A stretch of DNA of 64,000 nt from Sphingobium sp. D43FB (GCF_002312805.1 NZ_NMUA01000004.1:124001-188000); one strand, 5' to 3'. Shown: positions 37,615 to 47,221, counted from the stretch's first letter. Made by a program: numbers and translations. Notes: generated from the sequence alone by a model not told the origin.

Positions 37615-38013
37615 TTAGACCAGACCGAGCTTCGCCAGTTCGTGCAGCAGGGCAGGGGGCATGGCGTCGCGGGCATCTACCTCGCCATCGGCCAGGTCCG
37701 GCGGCGCGTCCTTGTCCTCCAGATAGCGCCAGCCCTGATGCGCGCGCTTGGGCGCGGCGCGCACCGGGATCAGCCGGGGTTCGAGCCGAACCCAGTGGCG
37801 GCCTTGCCCCGTTTCCTCGAACCCCAGGATCGGGCTGCGGCCGACGATCATATGGGCGTGAATCCAGTAAAGCGATCCGTCCGCCATTTCCTCGACCCGC
37901 TTGGGCAGATAGCGGGTGGTGATCCGCGCTTCGCCGGGCTGGCTTTCCAGCCAGGCGCGCAGGGTGGCGGGGCTTTCGCTGCGAAAAGCGATCTTGGTGA
38001 TGTGCAGCGGCAT
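37615..38013 (-). CDS. DUF1489 family protein
   Basis: A 132-residue soluble protein starting MPLHITKIAF with the family segments SLYWIHAHMIVGRSPIL, RHWVRLEPRLIPV and HQGWRYLE. DUF1489 proteins are widespread in alphaproteobacteria and of unknown function. It lies 31 bp after mgtE on the same strand and is probably co-transcribed. Confidence 0.85.
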   Translation of the reverse strand: MPLHITKIAFRSESPATLRAWLESQPGEARITTRYLPKRVEEMADGSLYWIHAHMIVGRSPILGFEETGQGRHWVRLEPRLIPVRAAPKRAHQGWRYLEDKDAPPDLADGEVDARDAMPPALLHELAKLGLV

Positions 38014-38044
38014 GGGCGCGATTTGGGGACGGACCAGCGCGGCT

Positions 38045-39478
38045 TCAACGCAGGAAGAGCGTGGCCAGCCCCAGGAAGGTGAAAAAGCCGAGCGAATCCG
38101 TCATCATCGTCACGAATACGGCAGAAGAGACCGCCGGATCGACATTATTGCGTTCCAGCGTGACCGGCACCAAAACCCCGGCCAGCCCCGCGACCATATT
38201 GTTGGTCAGGATCGCCGCGCCGAACACCAGCGACAGGTCGAGCCGCCCATAAATCACATAGGAGCCGATCGCGATCAGCGTGCCGAGCGTGGCGCCATTG
38301 GTCGCAGCGATGCGGAATTCGCGGCCGATCATCCGCGCGGTGTTGGAACTGGTGAGCTGGTTGGTGGCAAGCGCACGCACGACCACGGCGAGCGTCTGCG
38401 TCCCCGCATTGCCGCCCATGCCCGACACGATGCCCATCAGCGCGGCGAGCATGGCGAACCGCTCGATCGTTCCTTCGAACAGGCCGACGACCGACGCGGC
38501 CAGCATCGCCGTGCCAAGGTTCACGACCAGCCAGATCAGGCGCGCGCGCACCGTCATCAGGATCGGTTCGTTGATGTCGCCTTCGCCTGCGCCCGACAGG
38601 CGCAAAATATCCTCGCCCGCTTCCTCGGCAATGATGTGGACGACGTCGTCGACCGTGACCATACCGACCAGCCGCCCGCTCGAATCAACGACGGCGGCGG
38701 AGATGAGCGCATATTTCTGGAAGCGCAGCGCGACTTCCTCCTGGTCCATGTCGACCGGGATCAGCGTCTGCTCGCGCTTCATCAGGTCGGCCATCGCGAC
38801 CGAACGGGGGCAGGTGAGAATCCAGCTTAGCTGGCAATAGCCGACCGGCCGGTGCATCGCATCGACGACGTAGATTTCCCAGAAATCGGCGGTCAGGTCG
38901 CCATGATCGCGCAGATAGTCGATCACCTGGCCGACCGTCATATGTTCGGGCACCGCGACCAGATCGCGCTGCATCAGGCGCCCGGCGGATTCCTCCGGGT
39001 AGGACAGCGCGCTTTCGATCGCCGCGCGATCTTCGGGGTCGAGGGCATCGAGGACGGCCTGCTGGTCGGCATCGTCCATATCCTCGATCATCGCGACGGC
39101 ATCGTCGGTGTCGAGTTCGGCCGCGAATCCCGCCACCTGTTCCGGCGCCAGGTCGCCGATCAGGTCGTCGCGAACATAGTCGTTGAGTTCGGACAGCACT
39201 TCCGCGCCGACCAGATCGCCAAGCGCCGCCGCCACCGCGCCACGCCGGTCGGCGGGCGTGAGTTCGAGCAGATCGGCAATGTCGGCAGGGTGCAGCGGCG
39301 AAACAAGATCGCGCGCCCGCTCGGCATCGCCATCCTCCACCGCGTCCAGCACGGCGTTCACATATTCGGGTCTCAGCCGGTCATCCTCGTCATGACGGGA
39401 TTCGGCCTGATCGATCGCGCTCGCGTCGATCAGCTCTTCATCGGGCCGGGCATTGGCCTTGTCGCCGCGATCGCTCAT
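38045..39478 (-). CDS. mgtE: magnesium transporter MgtE
   Basis: A 477-residue inner-membrane Mg2+ channel. It has a cytosolic N domain of helical repeats (about 45-165, including LLELTPADRRGAVAAAL), a CBS pair (about 170-295) and a C-terminal membrane part with about five helices. The pore-region phrase MGGNAGTQTLAVVVRALATNQ is present. Acidic residues in the cytosolic part sense Mg2+ and gate the channel. Confidence 0.95.
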   Translation of the reverse strand: MSDRGDKANARPDEELIDASAIDQAESRHDEDDRLRPEYVNAVLDAVEDGDAERARDLVSPLHPADIADLLELTPADRRGAVAAALGDLVGAEVLSELNDYVRDDLIGDLAPEQVAGFAAELDTDDAVAMIEDMDDADQQAVLDALDPEDRAAIESALSYPEESAGRLMQRDLVAVPEHMTVGQVIDYLRDHGDLTADFWEIYVVDAMHRPVGYCQLSWILTCPRSVAMADLMKREQTLIPVDMDQEEVALRFQKYALISAAVVDSSGRLVGMVTVDDVVHIIAEEAGEDILRLSGAGEGDINEPILMTVRARLIWLVVNLGTAMLAASVVGLFEGTIERFAMLAALMGIVSGMGGNAGTQTLAVVVRALATNQLTSSNTARMIGREFRIAATNGATLGTLIAIGSYVIYGRLDLSLVFGAAILTNNMVAGLAGVLVPVTLERNNVDPAVSSAVFVTMMTDSLGFFTFLGLATLFLR

Positions 39479-39646
39479 GGCGCGCGCTACTGTCCGGTTC
39501 CTGTAACATGGGGGTGCTTTCGCCTATGCTCGGCCTAATTGCAATGGGGCGGCGGCAATGAACGGCTCAACCACAACAATCTTCCATCCCCTTTGATAGC
39601 CTCTATATGGGGGCCACTACCCCTTCCCCGGCAAGAGAGGATCATC

Positions 39647-40099
39647 ATGGCCGAAGAAACACTTACCCTCGCCCTCGACAGTGGCGGCGACGTCGTCATC
39701 AAGCTGCGCCCTGACCTGGCCCCCGGCCATGTCGAGCGCATCACCACGCTCGCCAAGGACGGCTTTTACGACGGCGTCGTGTTCCACCGCGTCATCGCGG
39801 GTTTCATGGCGCAGGGCGGCGATCCGACCGGCACCGGCATGGGCGGGTCCAAGCTGCCCGACATCAAGGCTGAGTTCAGCCGCCAGCCGCACGTCCGCGG
39901 CGTCTGCTCGATGGCGCGCTCGTCCAACCCGAACAGCGCCAACAGCCAGTTCTTCATCTGCTTCGACGATGCGACCTTCCTCGACGGCCAATATACCGTC
40001 TGGGGCGAAGTGACGTCGGGCATGGAACATGTCGACGCCCTGCCCAAGGGCGAGCCGCCGCGCACGCCGGGCAAGATCGTCACGGCGACCGTCGCCTGA
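39647..40099 (+). CDS. peptidyl-prolyl cis-trans isomerase, cyclophilin type
   Basis: A 150-residue cyclophilin without a signal peptide, so cytosolic. Core motifs are FHRVIAGFMAQGGDPTGTGMGG, SMARSSNPNSANSQFFI and a VWGEVTSGMEHVDAL end. The ATG at 39647 is preceded by AGAGAGG at good spacing. It is divergent from mgtE. Confidence 0.95.
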   Translation: MAEETLTLALDSGGDVVIKLRPDLAPGHVERITTLAKDGFYDGVVFHRVIAGFMAQGGDPTGTGMGGSKLPDIKAEFSRQPHVRGVCSMARSSNPNSANSQFFICFDDATFLDGQYTVWGEVTSGMEHVDALPKGEPPRTPGKIVTATVA

Positions 40100-40113
40100 T
40101 CTGACCATCACCG

Positions 40114-40172
40114 TCCGCTTCGGGAAGTCGAACCGCCTGCCTTGCGGCGGCGTTCGCCCTTCTCGAAGCGGA
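40114..40172. terminator. imperfect long hairpin between convergent genes
   Basis: Arms at 40114-40133 and 40152-40172 (TCCGCTTCG...CGAAC against GTTCG...CGAAGCGGA) form a stem of about 18 pairs between the cyclophilin gene and the convergent lipoprotein gene. The arm resembles the CGTTCG-type repeats elsewhere in the window. Confidence 0.5.
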
Positions 40173-40178
40173 TGGCGC

Positions 40179-40853
40179 TTATTTCTTGCTCTTGCCCGCC
40201 ATGCCGTCGGTCATGGAGATGGCTTCCATCGCATTGCTGGCATCGGCCGCCTGGATGGGCGGCGCATAGGCACCGATCCTTTCGATATGCCAGCGCCGTT
40301 GTTCGGCGGTCGATCCGGGCACGTCGTTGACGCGGTGCAAGGTCACTTGGCGCAAGGCGTAGAAGGGTTTGCCGTTCGCGGCGATCCGGCCATAAAGCTG
40401 GACTGGCACGATGACATAGAGCGAGCCCGCCGCGCCTTCCGGCTCGGATGGCGCGCCGACATTGGCGTGGATTTCACTGAAACCCCGGAAACGCGCCGCG
40501 AAATGCGCGTCATCCTGCGTCCCGATTTGGCCGCGCGGATTCCACAGCGCCTGCGCATCTTCGAACCGCTTTTCCTCCAGCAGGCCATAATAGCCCTGCA
40601 CGACCTGCGCCGCGCCCTGTGCGCTGTCGGGATCGATCGATCCTTCGGCCAGCGGGGCCGGGTCGATCGGCAGGCCGCCCGGCGTGCCGGGCGCTGGCGG
40701 ATCGAGCGGTTCCATCACCGCCATCGCCTCGGCCCGGAAGCTGTTTTCCACCTGGGCCACATTCGCGCCATTGGCGAGATTGTCGATCGCGCTTTCCTCC
40801 CGCCCGTCGCAGGCGGCGACGAGCAGGAGGGGTGTCAGTAAGAGTGCCTTCAT
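40179..40853 (-). CDS. hypothetical lipoprotein
   Basis: A 224-residue protein with a lipoprotein signal (MKALLLTPLLLVAAC, lipobox cysteine 15). A Pro-rich spacer (APGTPGGLPIDPAP) and a globular domain with GAAQVVQGYYGLLEEKRFEDAQALW, resembling a small helical/NTF2-like fold, follow. The start at 40853 has GGGGACAG upstream. Function unknown; it is directly downstream of another lipoprotein gene. Confidence 0.75.
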   Translation of the reverse strand: MKALLLTPLLLVAACDGREESAIDNLANGANVAQVENSFRAEAMAVMEPLDPPAPGTPGGLPIDPAPLAEGSIDPDSAQGAAQVVQGYYGLLEEKRFEDAQALWNPRGQIGTQDDAHFAARFRGFSEIHANVGAPSEPEGAAGSLYVIVPVQLYGRIAANGKPFYALRQVTLHRVNDVPGSTAEQRRWHIERIGAYAPPIQAADASNAMEAISMTDGMAGKSKK

Positions 40854-40864
40854 CTGTCCCCGCA

Positions 40865-41548
40865 TCAGTCTGGGCGTGTCCGCATGGCTGGGCCACGGCT
40901 GTTGGTGCGCGCCGGTCGATCGGCGCGGATACTGGGGGCGGGGCGATTGCCAACGCTGCGCTGCGGCCGGGGCTGGCTCGCCTGCGGACGATCCGGCCGG
41001 GCCTGCGGTGTCGGGCGCACGGCATTATTGCCCTGCCAGCGACCCCGGCCACGGTCACCCTCTACCCCCGGCTGCGGTCGAGGACGGGTATAGCGACCAT
41101 CGCCTGGCCGACCATCATTGCCGCGTCCACGCCATTCGCCCCGTCCATCGCCGCGCCCGTCATTATCGCGCCCGCGCCAATCGGGCCGCCCGTCGGGTCG
41201 TCCGTCGCGATCCCGGTCACGCCAGCGATTGTCGCCGCGGTCCGCGCGGCGGCCTTCCCAATAGCGGCGCTGGCCATCATTCCAGCGGTGACGACGTCCG
41301 CCCCGGTCGTAGACATAATAGCCGTTACCGGGATAATAATAATTATTGTACCAGCCGCCAAAGGCGCCCGGCTGATAATAGCCTGCGGGACCATAATAGC
41401 CGTCGCCATAATAGCCACCACCGCCATAATAGCCCGTGCCGACGTTTACGCCGCCATAGCCATAGCCGTCATCATAGGCGCAGCCCCCCAATGCCAGCGC
41501 GCCAATCAGGCCCATCGTAGCCAGTAACCGATGTCGGATGCCCGTCAT
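40865..41548 (-). CDS. Gly/Tyr/Arg/Asp-rich lipoprotein, low complexity
   Basis: A 227-residue protein with lipobox ALGGC near residue 23. A Gly-Tyr-rich region (about 25-80) and then an Arg/Asp/Gly-rich repeat region (DGRPDGRPDWRGRDND-like units) follow to the end. Such proteins are expected to be disordered and surface- or periplasm-facing. The start at 41548 has AGGAGAAAGG upstream. It lies 11 bp before the next lipoprotein gene, so the two are likely an operon. Confidence 0.7.
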   Translation of the reverse strand: MTGIRHRLLATMGLIGALALGGCAYDDGYGYGGVNVGTGYYGGGGYYGDGYYGPAGYYQPGAFGGWYNNYYYPGNGYYVYDRGGRRHRWNDGQRRYWEGRRADRGDNRWRDRDRDGRPDGRPDWRGRDNDGRGDGRGEWRGRGNDGRPGDGRYTRPRPQPGVEGDRGRGRWQGNNAVRPTPQARPDRPQASQPRPQRSVGNRPAPSIRADRPARTNSRGPAMRTRPD

Positions 41549-41862
41549 CGCCTTTCTCCTCATCTTTATCTGTCACTGACGTAACGCGGGCCGGTTGAAT
41601 TGGTTGTGAATGAAAATGGGGTGCGCCGTCCAGCGTTTATCTGCCGTTCAGATAAGGGGTGTTTCGTTCATCTGGGCGACAGAAACCGTGTTTTTTCCGT
41701 CACATAAATGTCATTCGTCCGGTTTTTATCGTTCGTTCAGGAAACCTTCGGGCGGGTCTGGTCATTTTGTGTCGTGTCTGGTGCAGCAGCTTGGAGCGCT
41801 CGCGCCGACCCGGCGGGTCCACACCGCTGCTTATCCTCAACAATAGAAAAAGGGTTACCCCC
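41549..41862. other. 314-bp divergent promoter region
   Basis: Separates the lipoprotein operon from the outer-membrane barrel gene. It is AT-richer than its surroundings, with GTTCAGATAAG and ATCGTTCGTTCAG stretches. I see no gene and no clear riboswitch or terminator. Confidence 0.4.
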
Positions 41863-42417
41863 ATGAAGACACTGCTTTTCACAGCGGCTGCCGCTGCGTC
41901 CTTCATTCCCGCCGTCGCGATGGCGCAGGACGATGGCAGTTCTACCCGTCGCCTCGAACCTTATGTCGGCGTGATGGGCGGCGTGCATAATTTCGACAGC
42001 GAAACCGGCAAGGAAGGCATTCCGCCCGTGGGCTATAAGGGCCGCATGGTCGAAGGCGTCGCTGGCGTGAACTATAATGTCGCAGGGCCGATCGTTCTCG
42101 GCGTTGAAGGCGGCGCGTCCAAGGGCGTGTCGGGCGACATCGACTGGGAATATAATGCCGCGGGCCGTGTCGGTGTGAAGGCTGGCAAGGACAGCCTGAT
42201 CTTCGGCAAGGTCGGTTACAAGTGGGTCAATTTCGACGCGCTCGGCCCCGATAGCCAGGATTTCCATGGCACCACCTATGGCGCTGGCGTCGAACTTTCG
42301 CCCGCCGACATGGGCAGCTCGGCCATGAGCAGCAACATCCGTTTCCGGGTGCAGGCTGACACGATGGGCAATTTCCGTTCGATCCGCCCGATGGCTGGTG
42401 TCGTCGCGAAGTTCTGA
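41863..42417 (+). CDS. outer-membrane beta-barrel protein
   Basis: A 184-residue protein with a signal peptide (MKTLLFTAAAAASFIPAVAMA). Alternating strands follow: RLEPYVGVMGGVHNF, VEGVAGVNYNV, GRVGVKAGKDSLIFGKVGYKW, and a last strand ending in phenylalanine (AGVVAKF). This is the pattern of small eight-stranded OmpA/opacity-type porins. Single gene followed by two GC-rich hairpins near 42435-42492. Confidence 0.82.
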   Translation: MKTLLFTAAAAASFIPAVAMAQDDGSSTRRLEPYVGVMGGVHNFDSETGKEGIPPVGYKGRMVEGVAGVNYNVAGPIVLGVEGGASKGVSGDIDWEYNAAGRVGVKAGKDSLIFGKVGYKWVNFDALGPDSQDFHGTTYGAGVELSPADMGSSAMSSNIRFRVQADTMGNFRSIRPMAGVVAKF

Positions 42418-42541
42418 TCTAATTCCAAACTAAAGGTTCGGGCGGGCCATAACGGCTCGCCCCCACCAGCCAATCCTTGCCGCGGCAAGGACTGGGGGTC
42501 CGGGGCGGTGCATTGGACTGCCACCGTCCCGGATTCTCCAC

Positions 42542-43279
42542 TTAATAGACGCCGATCATCTTGGCCCCCGCCACGATCAGGACCAGCGCCAAGGCGCGCA
42601 CGATCATGGTCGATGGAAGGCGGATGCCCAATGTCGTGCCGACCAGCGCACCCGCCAGCGCGGCCCCGGCAAAGAGCGGCAGCGTCTCTGGAAGCTGTTG
42701 CAGCGACGCCAGATTGCCGAGCAGCCCGGAAATCGAATTGACGAGGATGAACACCGCCGCGATTCCCGATGCGGCGCGCGGTGTTGCCCACCCCAGGAAC
42801 AGCAGCAGCGGCGAGAGGAAAATCCCGCCGCCCGTGCCCGTCAGGCCCGACAACAGACCGATCCCCGCCCCGGCCGCGATCGCCACGATAATGGGCGGAT
42901 CTTTGACATCGTCCGCCGTGCCGAGCGGCTTTGGCCACAACAGGCGCGCAGCCGACAGCCATAAGACCACGCCCACCAGCGGACGATAGAAATGCGTGGG
43001 CAGGATGATACCCCCGCCGATGAAGGCCATGGGGATGGCCCCGATCAAAAAGGGCCAGAGCGTGCGCCAGCGGAACAGCCCGGCATGAACGAAGCGGGCA
43101 GAGGTGAAGGTCGCGACGATGACGTTGAGAACCAGCGCCGTGGGACGCATCACCTGCGCGGGCAGGCCGAACAACGCCATCAATGCGATATAGGCAGACG
43201 CCCCGGCATGACCGACGCTGGAATAGAGCGCCGCGCCAAAGAAGATACAGGCGGCAAGGGCATAGGTGGCGTCAATCAT
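42542..43279 (-). CDS. TSUP (TauE/SafE) family membrane transporter
   Basis: A 245-residue protein with about eight hydrophobic helices and the paired family motifs GHAGASAYIALMALFGLP (N-terminal half) and GLLSGLTGTGGGIFLSPLLLF (C-terminal half). Members export or take up sulfite, sulfoacetate or related anions. The substrate is not evident here. Confidence 0.88.
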   Translation of the reverse strand: MIDATYALAACIFFGAALYSSVGHAGASAYIALMALFGLPAQVMRPTALVLNVIVATFTSARFVHAGLFRWRTLWPFLIGAIPMAFIGGGIILPTHFYRPLVGVVLWLSAARLLWPKPLGTADDVKDPPIIVAIAAGAGIGLLSGLTGTGGGIFLSPLLLFLGWATPRAASGIAAVFILVNSISGLLGNLASLQQLPETLPLFAGAALAGALVGTTLGIRLPSTMIVRALALVLIVAGAKMIGVY

Positions 43280-43334
43280 GACAGGGGCGCTCGCACTCCG
43301 GTCCCGCCCCTGTCAATCCCGCCCAACGGCAAAC

Positions 43335-46037
43335 TCAACCGCTGTTGCGCAGCGCCGTCGCGATCGCGTTGATCGACAATTCGATGCCTTCCTTGATGCG
43401 CGGATCATCCTCGCCCGCGCGGTGGCGCTTCAACAGTTCGACCTGCAACAGGTTGAGCGGTTCGATATAGGGCAGGCGCAGCCGGATCGAGGTTTCCAGC
43501 GCCGCATTCTTTTCCAGCAGCCGCAACTGGCCGGTGGCCGCGAGCAGCCCGTCATGCGTCTGGTTCCAGCCCTCGCGGATGCGCCCGAACAGGGTGTCGG
43601 CCATTCCCTGATCCTCGACCAGCGGCAGATATTGGGCGGCGATGCCCAGGTCCGACTTGGCCAAGACCATCTCCAGATTGGCGAGCGCGGATTTGAGGAA
43701 GGACCAATGCTGCGCCATGTCGGCGAGCAGCGCCTTGTCCTCGAACCCGGCGAGCGCCTGGCCCACCCCATACCAGCCCGGCAGCATCACCCGCGCCTGC
43801 GCCCAGCTGAATACCCAGGGAATGGCGCGCAGATCCTCGATCGCGTTGCTCTTGGTGCGGCTCGCCGGGCGCGATCCGATCTTGAGGCCGGAAATTTCCT
43901 GGATCGGGGTCAATTGCCGGAAAAATTCCTTGAAGCCCTCCGTGCCGTAAACAAGGTCGCGATAGGCGGCGAAGGCGTTTTTCGACAGTTCGTCCATCGC
44001 CGCGGTAAAGCGCCCGGCGTCGCGCTCCGAAATCCCCTCCGGCTCCAGGCTGGCGAGCAGCGTGGCACTGGTCATCGCCTCCAAATTGGTCATGGCAACG
44101 TCGCGCGACCCGAATTTGGCGGCGATCATCTCGCCCTGTTCGGTGATGCGGATGCGCCCCTGCACGGTCCCCCGCGGTTGCGCCTGGATCGCGGCGAAGG
44201 CCGACCCGCCGCCACGCCCCACCGCCCCGCCGCGCCCGTGGAACAACTGCATCGCCGCGCCCGCATCGGCAAAGACCGGGGCAAGCGCCTGGCTCGCCTT
44301 GTAGAGGCTCCAGGTCGACGTGATATAGCCGCCATCCTTGTTGCTGTCCGAATAGCCGATCATCACTTCCTGATGCCCGCGCGCCTGCACCACGCCGGCA
44401 ATTTCGGGCAGTCCGAAATAGGCGGACATGATCGCGGGCGCGGCCTCCAGATCGCCGATCGTCTCGAACAGCGGGATCGCCATGATCGCGGCCTGCGGCG
44501 GCGCGCCATCCACGCCCGCCTGCCACAGCCCGGCCTCTTTCAGCAGGATATTGACCTCCAGCATGTCGGACACGCTTTCGGCCTTGGAAATGATATAATG
44601 GGTGATGCATTGCGGGCCATAGATGCGATGCGCCTCCGCCGCCGCATGGACGATCGCCAGTTCGGACGCGGTTTCCTCGCCATAAGCCGAAAAGCGCGAT
44701 CCCAGCGGCCGGTTGCTCGCCAATTCCTTGCGCAGCAGCGCGATGCGCGCATATTCGTCGAGCGCCGCATAATCCGGCTCGACCCCGGCGACCTTGAGCA
44801 GCTCAGCCACCACCCGCTCATGCACGTCGCTATTCTGCCGCATGTCGAGCGTGGCGAGGTGGAAGCCGAATGTCTCGACCGCGCGGATCAGGCGACCCAG
44901 CGCCCCGCCGCTCGACAGCGCGCCATTGCCCTCGCTCGCCAACCCCTGCGCCACCGTCACCAGATCGCGGCGGAAATCCTGCGGCATGGCATAGGCCTTG
45001 CCTTTTAGCGCGGAGGGCCGCGCGGGCTGCGTGCCGGTCAGCGCGGTGCAGGTCGCGGCGAGCCTAGCATAGATGCCGGAAATGGCACGGCGATAGGGTT
45101 CGTCCCCCCGGCTGGGCGACGCATCGCCGCTGGCCTCGGCCAGGTCCAGCACCGCCTGCGGCACATGCGCCAATTCGGTCGACAGCGAGAGTTCCGCCCC
45201 CAACGCATGCAACGCATCGAGATAATAAGCGATCGCCGCTTGGCAGCCGCGCTGCAAGGCATGGCGCAACTGCGGCGCCTGAACGAAGGGATTGCCGTCG
45301 CGGTCGCCGCCGATCCAGCTCCCCACCCGCAGGAAACTTTGCGGCCGCGCGCCCAGCACCCGCTCCCACCGCGCATACAACGCAGGCAGCACCGGCAGGA
45401 ACGTATCGCGGAAATAGGCCAGCACATTGTCGATCTCGTCCGCGACGAATAATTTTTCGCGGCGCAGCGGGCGGGTCTGCCACAGCAGGGCGATCTGGCG
45501 GAAAATCGCCTCGTCCAGATTTTCGCCATCCTCCGTCTCTTCGCGACCTGCATCCTTGAGCAGCATCAGGTCGGCGATGCGGTTCTTATGATCGATCATG
45601 CTCTTGCGCCGCACCTCGGTCGGGTGGGCGGTCAGCACCGGCACGATCAGGCTGTGCGACAGCAGGTCCAGCACCGCGTCGCGGCCAATGCCATGCGACT
45701 CCAACCGCGCCAGCACCGACGCGACATCCGCGCCCGGCTCGGCGGCGATGCCCTGCCGGTCCTCGGCCAGGTTGGCGAGCATCGAAAACAGCATGAACCC
45801 GCGCACGAAATTGAGCGTGTCATCGAGCGTCAGCGCATCCAGCCCGGTATCGGTCAGGTCCGCCCCCTGCACCCCGCGCGCCCGATCGACCGACGCCGAC
45901 CGGATATATTCGGTCTGCTTGTAAAGGCTCTCCCCCCCATAAGCCCGGATCACGTCGCCCAGCAGGCGCCCCAGAAAGCGGATGTCGGGATTCTGCGTGA
46001 TCGCAGGGGCGGAGGGGGAGGGGGAAAGAGTCGCCAT
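43335..46037 (-). CDS. ppc: phosphoenolpyruvate carboxylase
   Basis: A 900-residue anaplerotic enzyme that makes oxaloacetate from phosphoenolpyruvate and bicarbonate. The catalytic H138 lies in VLTAHPTEVRRKS, the second active-site motif HGRGGAVGRGGG is at 600-611, and IGYSDSNKDGGY is also present. The C-terminus ends NSG, close to the usual NTG. The start at 46037 was preferred over 46046; MATLSPSPSAP precedes the conserved region directly. Confidence 0.97.
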   Translation of the reverse strand: MATLSPSPSAPAITQNPDIRFLGRLLGDVIRAYGGESLYKQTEYIRSASVDRARGVQGADLTDTGLDALTLDDTLNFVRGFMLFSMLANLAEDRQGIAAEPGADVASVLARLESHGIGRDAVLDLLSHSLIVPVLTAHPTEVRRKSMIDHKNRIADLMLLKDAGREETEDGENLDEAIFRQIALLWQTRPLRREKLFVADEIDNVLAYFRDTFLPVLPALYARWERVLGARPQSFLRVGSWIGGDRDGNPFVQAPQLRHALQRGCQAAIAYYLDALHALGAELSLSTELAHVPQAVLDLAEASGDASPSRGDEPYRRAISGIYARLAATCTALTGTQPARPSALKGKAYAMPQDFRRDLVTVAQGLASEGNGALSSGGALGRLIRAVETFGFHLATLDMRQNSDVHERVVAELLKVAGVEPDYAALDEYARIALLRKELASNRPLGSRFSAYGEETASELAIVHAAAEAHRIYGPQCITHYIISKAESVSDMLEVNILLKEAGLWQAGVDGAPPQAAIMAIPLFETIGDLEAAPAIMSAYFGLPEIAGVVQARGHQEVMIGYSDSNKDGGYITSTWSLYKASQALAPVFADAGAAMQLFHGRGGAVGRGGGSAFAAIQAQPRGTVQGRIRITEQGEMIAAKFGSRDVAMTNLEAMTSATLLASLEPEGISERDAGRFTAAMDELSKNAFAAYRDLVYGTEGFKEFFRQLTPIQEISGLKIGSRPASRTKSNAIEDLRAIPWVFSWAQARVMLPGWYGVGQALAGFEDKALLADMAQHWSFLKSALANLEMVLAKSDLGIAAQYLPLVEDQGMADTLFGRIREGWNQTHDGLLAATGQLRLLEKNAALETSIRLRLPYIEPLNLLQVELLKRHRAGEDDPRIKEGIELSINAIATALRNSG

Positions 46038-46126
46038 GGGACGCAATGCTGCATTGCAACAGGGAAAGGGTCAAGCGGAGGATGTAGGGGCGAGGGCAAT
46101 TGGCAAAGCGAATGTCGCGCCTTGTC

Positions 46127-46204
46127 CTCTCCCGCCTTCGCGGGAGAGGCTACGGAGACTTGGCAGCTTGCTGCCTAGTCGATGTCGGTGAGGGTCTTTC
46201 TTGC
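46127..46204. repeat. interspersed 78-bp palindromic repeat, copy B
   Basis: Same length and structure as 23970-24047, with six mismatches by my count. It lies between ppc and the ParDE-like pair, just outside both coding regions. Confidence 0.9.
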
Positions 46205-46219
46205 CGACTTCCAAGGGCG

Positions 46220-46513
46220 TCAGAACAGGCGATCGAGATCGCGCATCCCCTCGACCACGGTAACGATAGTCACCACGTCGCGCGCCGCATCATATTCATA
46301 CAGGATCAGATAGGAGCCGTGGACCAGCCCCCGCGCGCCAGGCCGAAGGTCGTCGCGCGCACGTCCGATTTCCGGGAAGATGCGAAGGCGCTCGATCTTG
46401 ACGTTGATGGCCCGCAACAGGCGATCGGCGGCATCGTCATTGTCGAGCGCAATGGTGCGCCAAAGTCGTTCAAAATCATCCTCCGCCTGCTGCGAGACGA
46501 TGATGTCAGCCAT
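46220..46513 (-). CDS. ParE family toxin
   Basis: A 97-residue protein with the ParE pattern: SQQAEDDFERLWRTIALDNDDAADRLLRAI helices, then FPEIGRARDDLRPGARGLVHGSYLILYEYD, and a last strand IVTVVEGMRDLDRLF. It probably targets DNA gyrase. The start overlaps the antitoxin end by 8 bases. Confidence 0.85.
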   Translation of the reverse strand: MADIIVSQQAEDDFERLWRTIALDNDDAADRLLRAINVKIERLRIFPEIGRARDDLRPGARGLVHGSYLILYEYDAARDVVTIVTVVEGMRDLDRLF

Positions 46514-46784
46514 TGTCGGATGCAGCGGCCTTTCTGCCCTTCGCGCGCGTGATGATGGCTTCCATGTCGAGCGGGCCAGCCACACCGCTGGCCTTGCCAC
46601 GATCCCACGCCTCCCGCAGCGCCAGCAATTCCTCCTGGCGGAACGCGCGCCGCTCGCTCCACAACCGCATCGCATCGCGCACGACTTCGCTGGCCGAAGC
46701 ATATTCGCCAGCCTCGACGGCAGCATGGATTTTCGCAGCCATCTGATCGGGGACCACGACGGTCATGCGTTCATAAGCGCCCAT
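46506..46784 (-). CDS. ParD family antitoxin
   Basis: A 92-residue ribbon-helix-helix protein. The strand MTVVVPDQMAAKIHAAVEAGEYASASEVVRDAMRLW is typical ParD, followed by a C-terminal region with REAWDRGKASGVAGPLDMEAI that wraps the toxin. It precedes and overlaps the toxin gene. A palindrome at 46804-46820 is the likely operator. Confidence 0.88.
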   Translation of the reverse strand: MGAYERMTVVVPDQMAAKIHAAVEAGEYASASEVVRDAMRLWSERRAFRQEELLALREAWDRGKASGVAGPLDMEAIITRAKGRKAAASDNG

Positions 46785-46803
46785 AGGTCGGCCTCTCGTG
46801 TCG

Positions 46804-46820
46804 GTATGATGTATTCATAC
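46804..46820. promoter_or_regulatory. inverted repeat, candidate ParD operator
   Basis: GTATGA (46804-46809) and TCATAC (46815-46820) are exact inverted half-sites 20 bases upstream of the antitoxin start, in the gap shared with the divergent second module. Confidence 0.5.
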
Positions 46821-46915
46821 TATCTCACAACGCGCGGCTGTTCAATCGGGAGGCCAAACATGCCCGCCTCGACGAGGCGGATATAGCGGATATAGATGCA
46901 TTGCTGGCAAGTGCA

Positions 46916-46939
46916 GGCACTTGTGTTACAATGTGTGCC
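46916..46939. promoter_or_regulatory. inverted repeat, candidate operator of the second toxin-antitoxin module
   Basis: GGCAC (46916-46920) and GTGCC (46935-46939) flank TGTTACA. It lies 22-45 bases before the antitoxin start. TGTTAC is also the half-site of the candidate operator at 12648. Confidence 0.45.
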
Positions 46940-46960
46940 ACCAGCGAAAAGGAATGCGAC

Positions 46961-47221
46961 ATGGCTGCCAGCACGACGATGACGATCCGGGTCACGCCCG
47001 ATCTCAAGGAAAAGCTCGGCCGCCTTGCCCATAATACCCGCCGCACCAAGTCCTACCTCGCCGCCGAAGCGGTCGAAGCCTATGTGAATCGCGAATTGCA
47101 GATCATCGAGGGCATAGAGCGGGGGCTTGCCGACAGGGAGGCGGGCCGGGTGACGCCGCATGACGCAGCGATGGACCGGATCGACGCCGCGATTGCCGCC
47201 GCCGCCAAAAATGCTGCATGA
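46961..47221 (+). CDS. ribbon-helix-helix antitoxin
   Basis: An 86-residue protein with TMTIRVTPDLKEKLGRLAHNTRRTKSYLAAEAVEAYV, the CopG/RHH DNA-binding pattern, and a C-terminal helix ending in alanines. It overlaps the toxin start as ATGA. The start at 46961 follows GGAAT; upstream Met codons lie inside the operator-like repeat. Confidence 0.83.
   Translation: MAASTTMTIRVTPDLKEKLGRLAHNTRRTKSYLAAEAVEAYVNRELQIIEGIERGLADREAGRVTPHDAAMDRIDAAIAAAAKNAA

Noticed and set aside
43266..45008. 580-codon open frame antisense to ppc
   Set aside because: Shadow frame; the opposite strand carries the PEP carboxylase active-site motifs.
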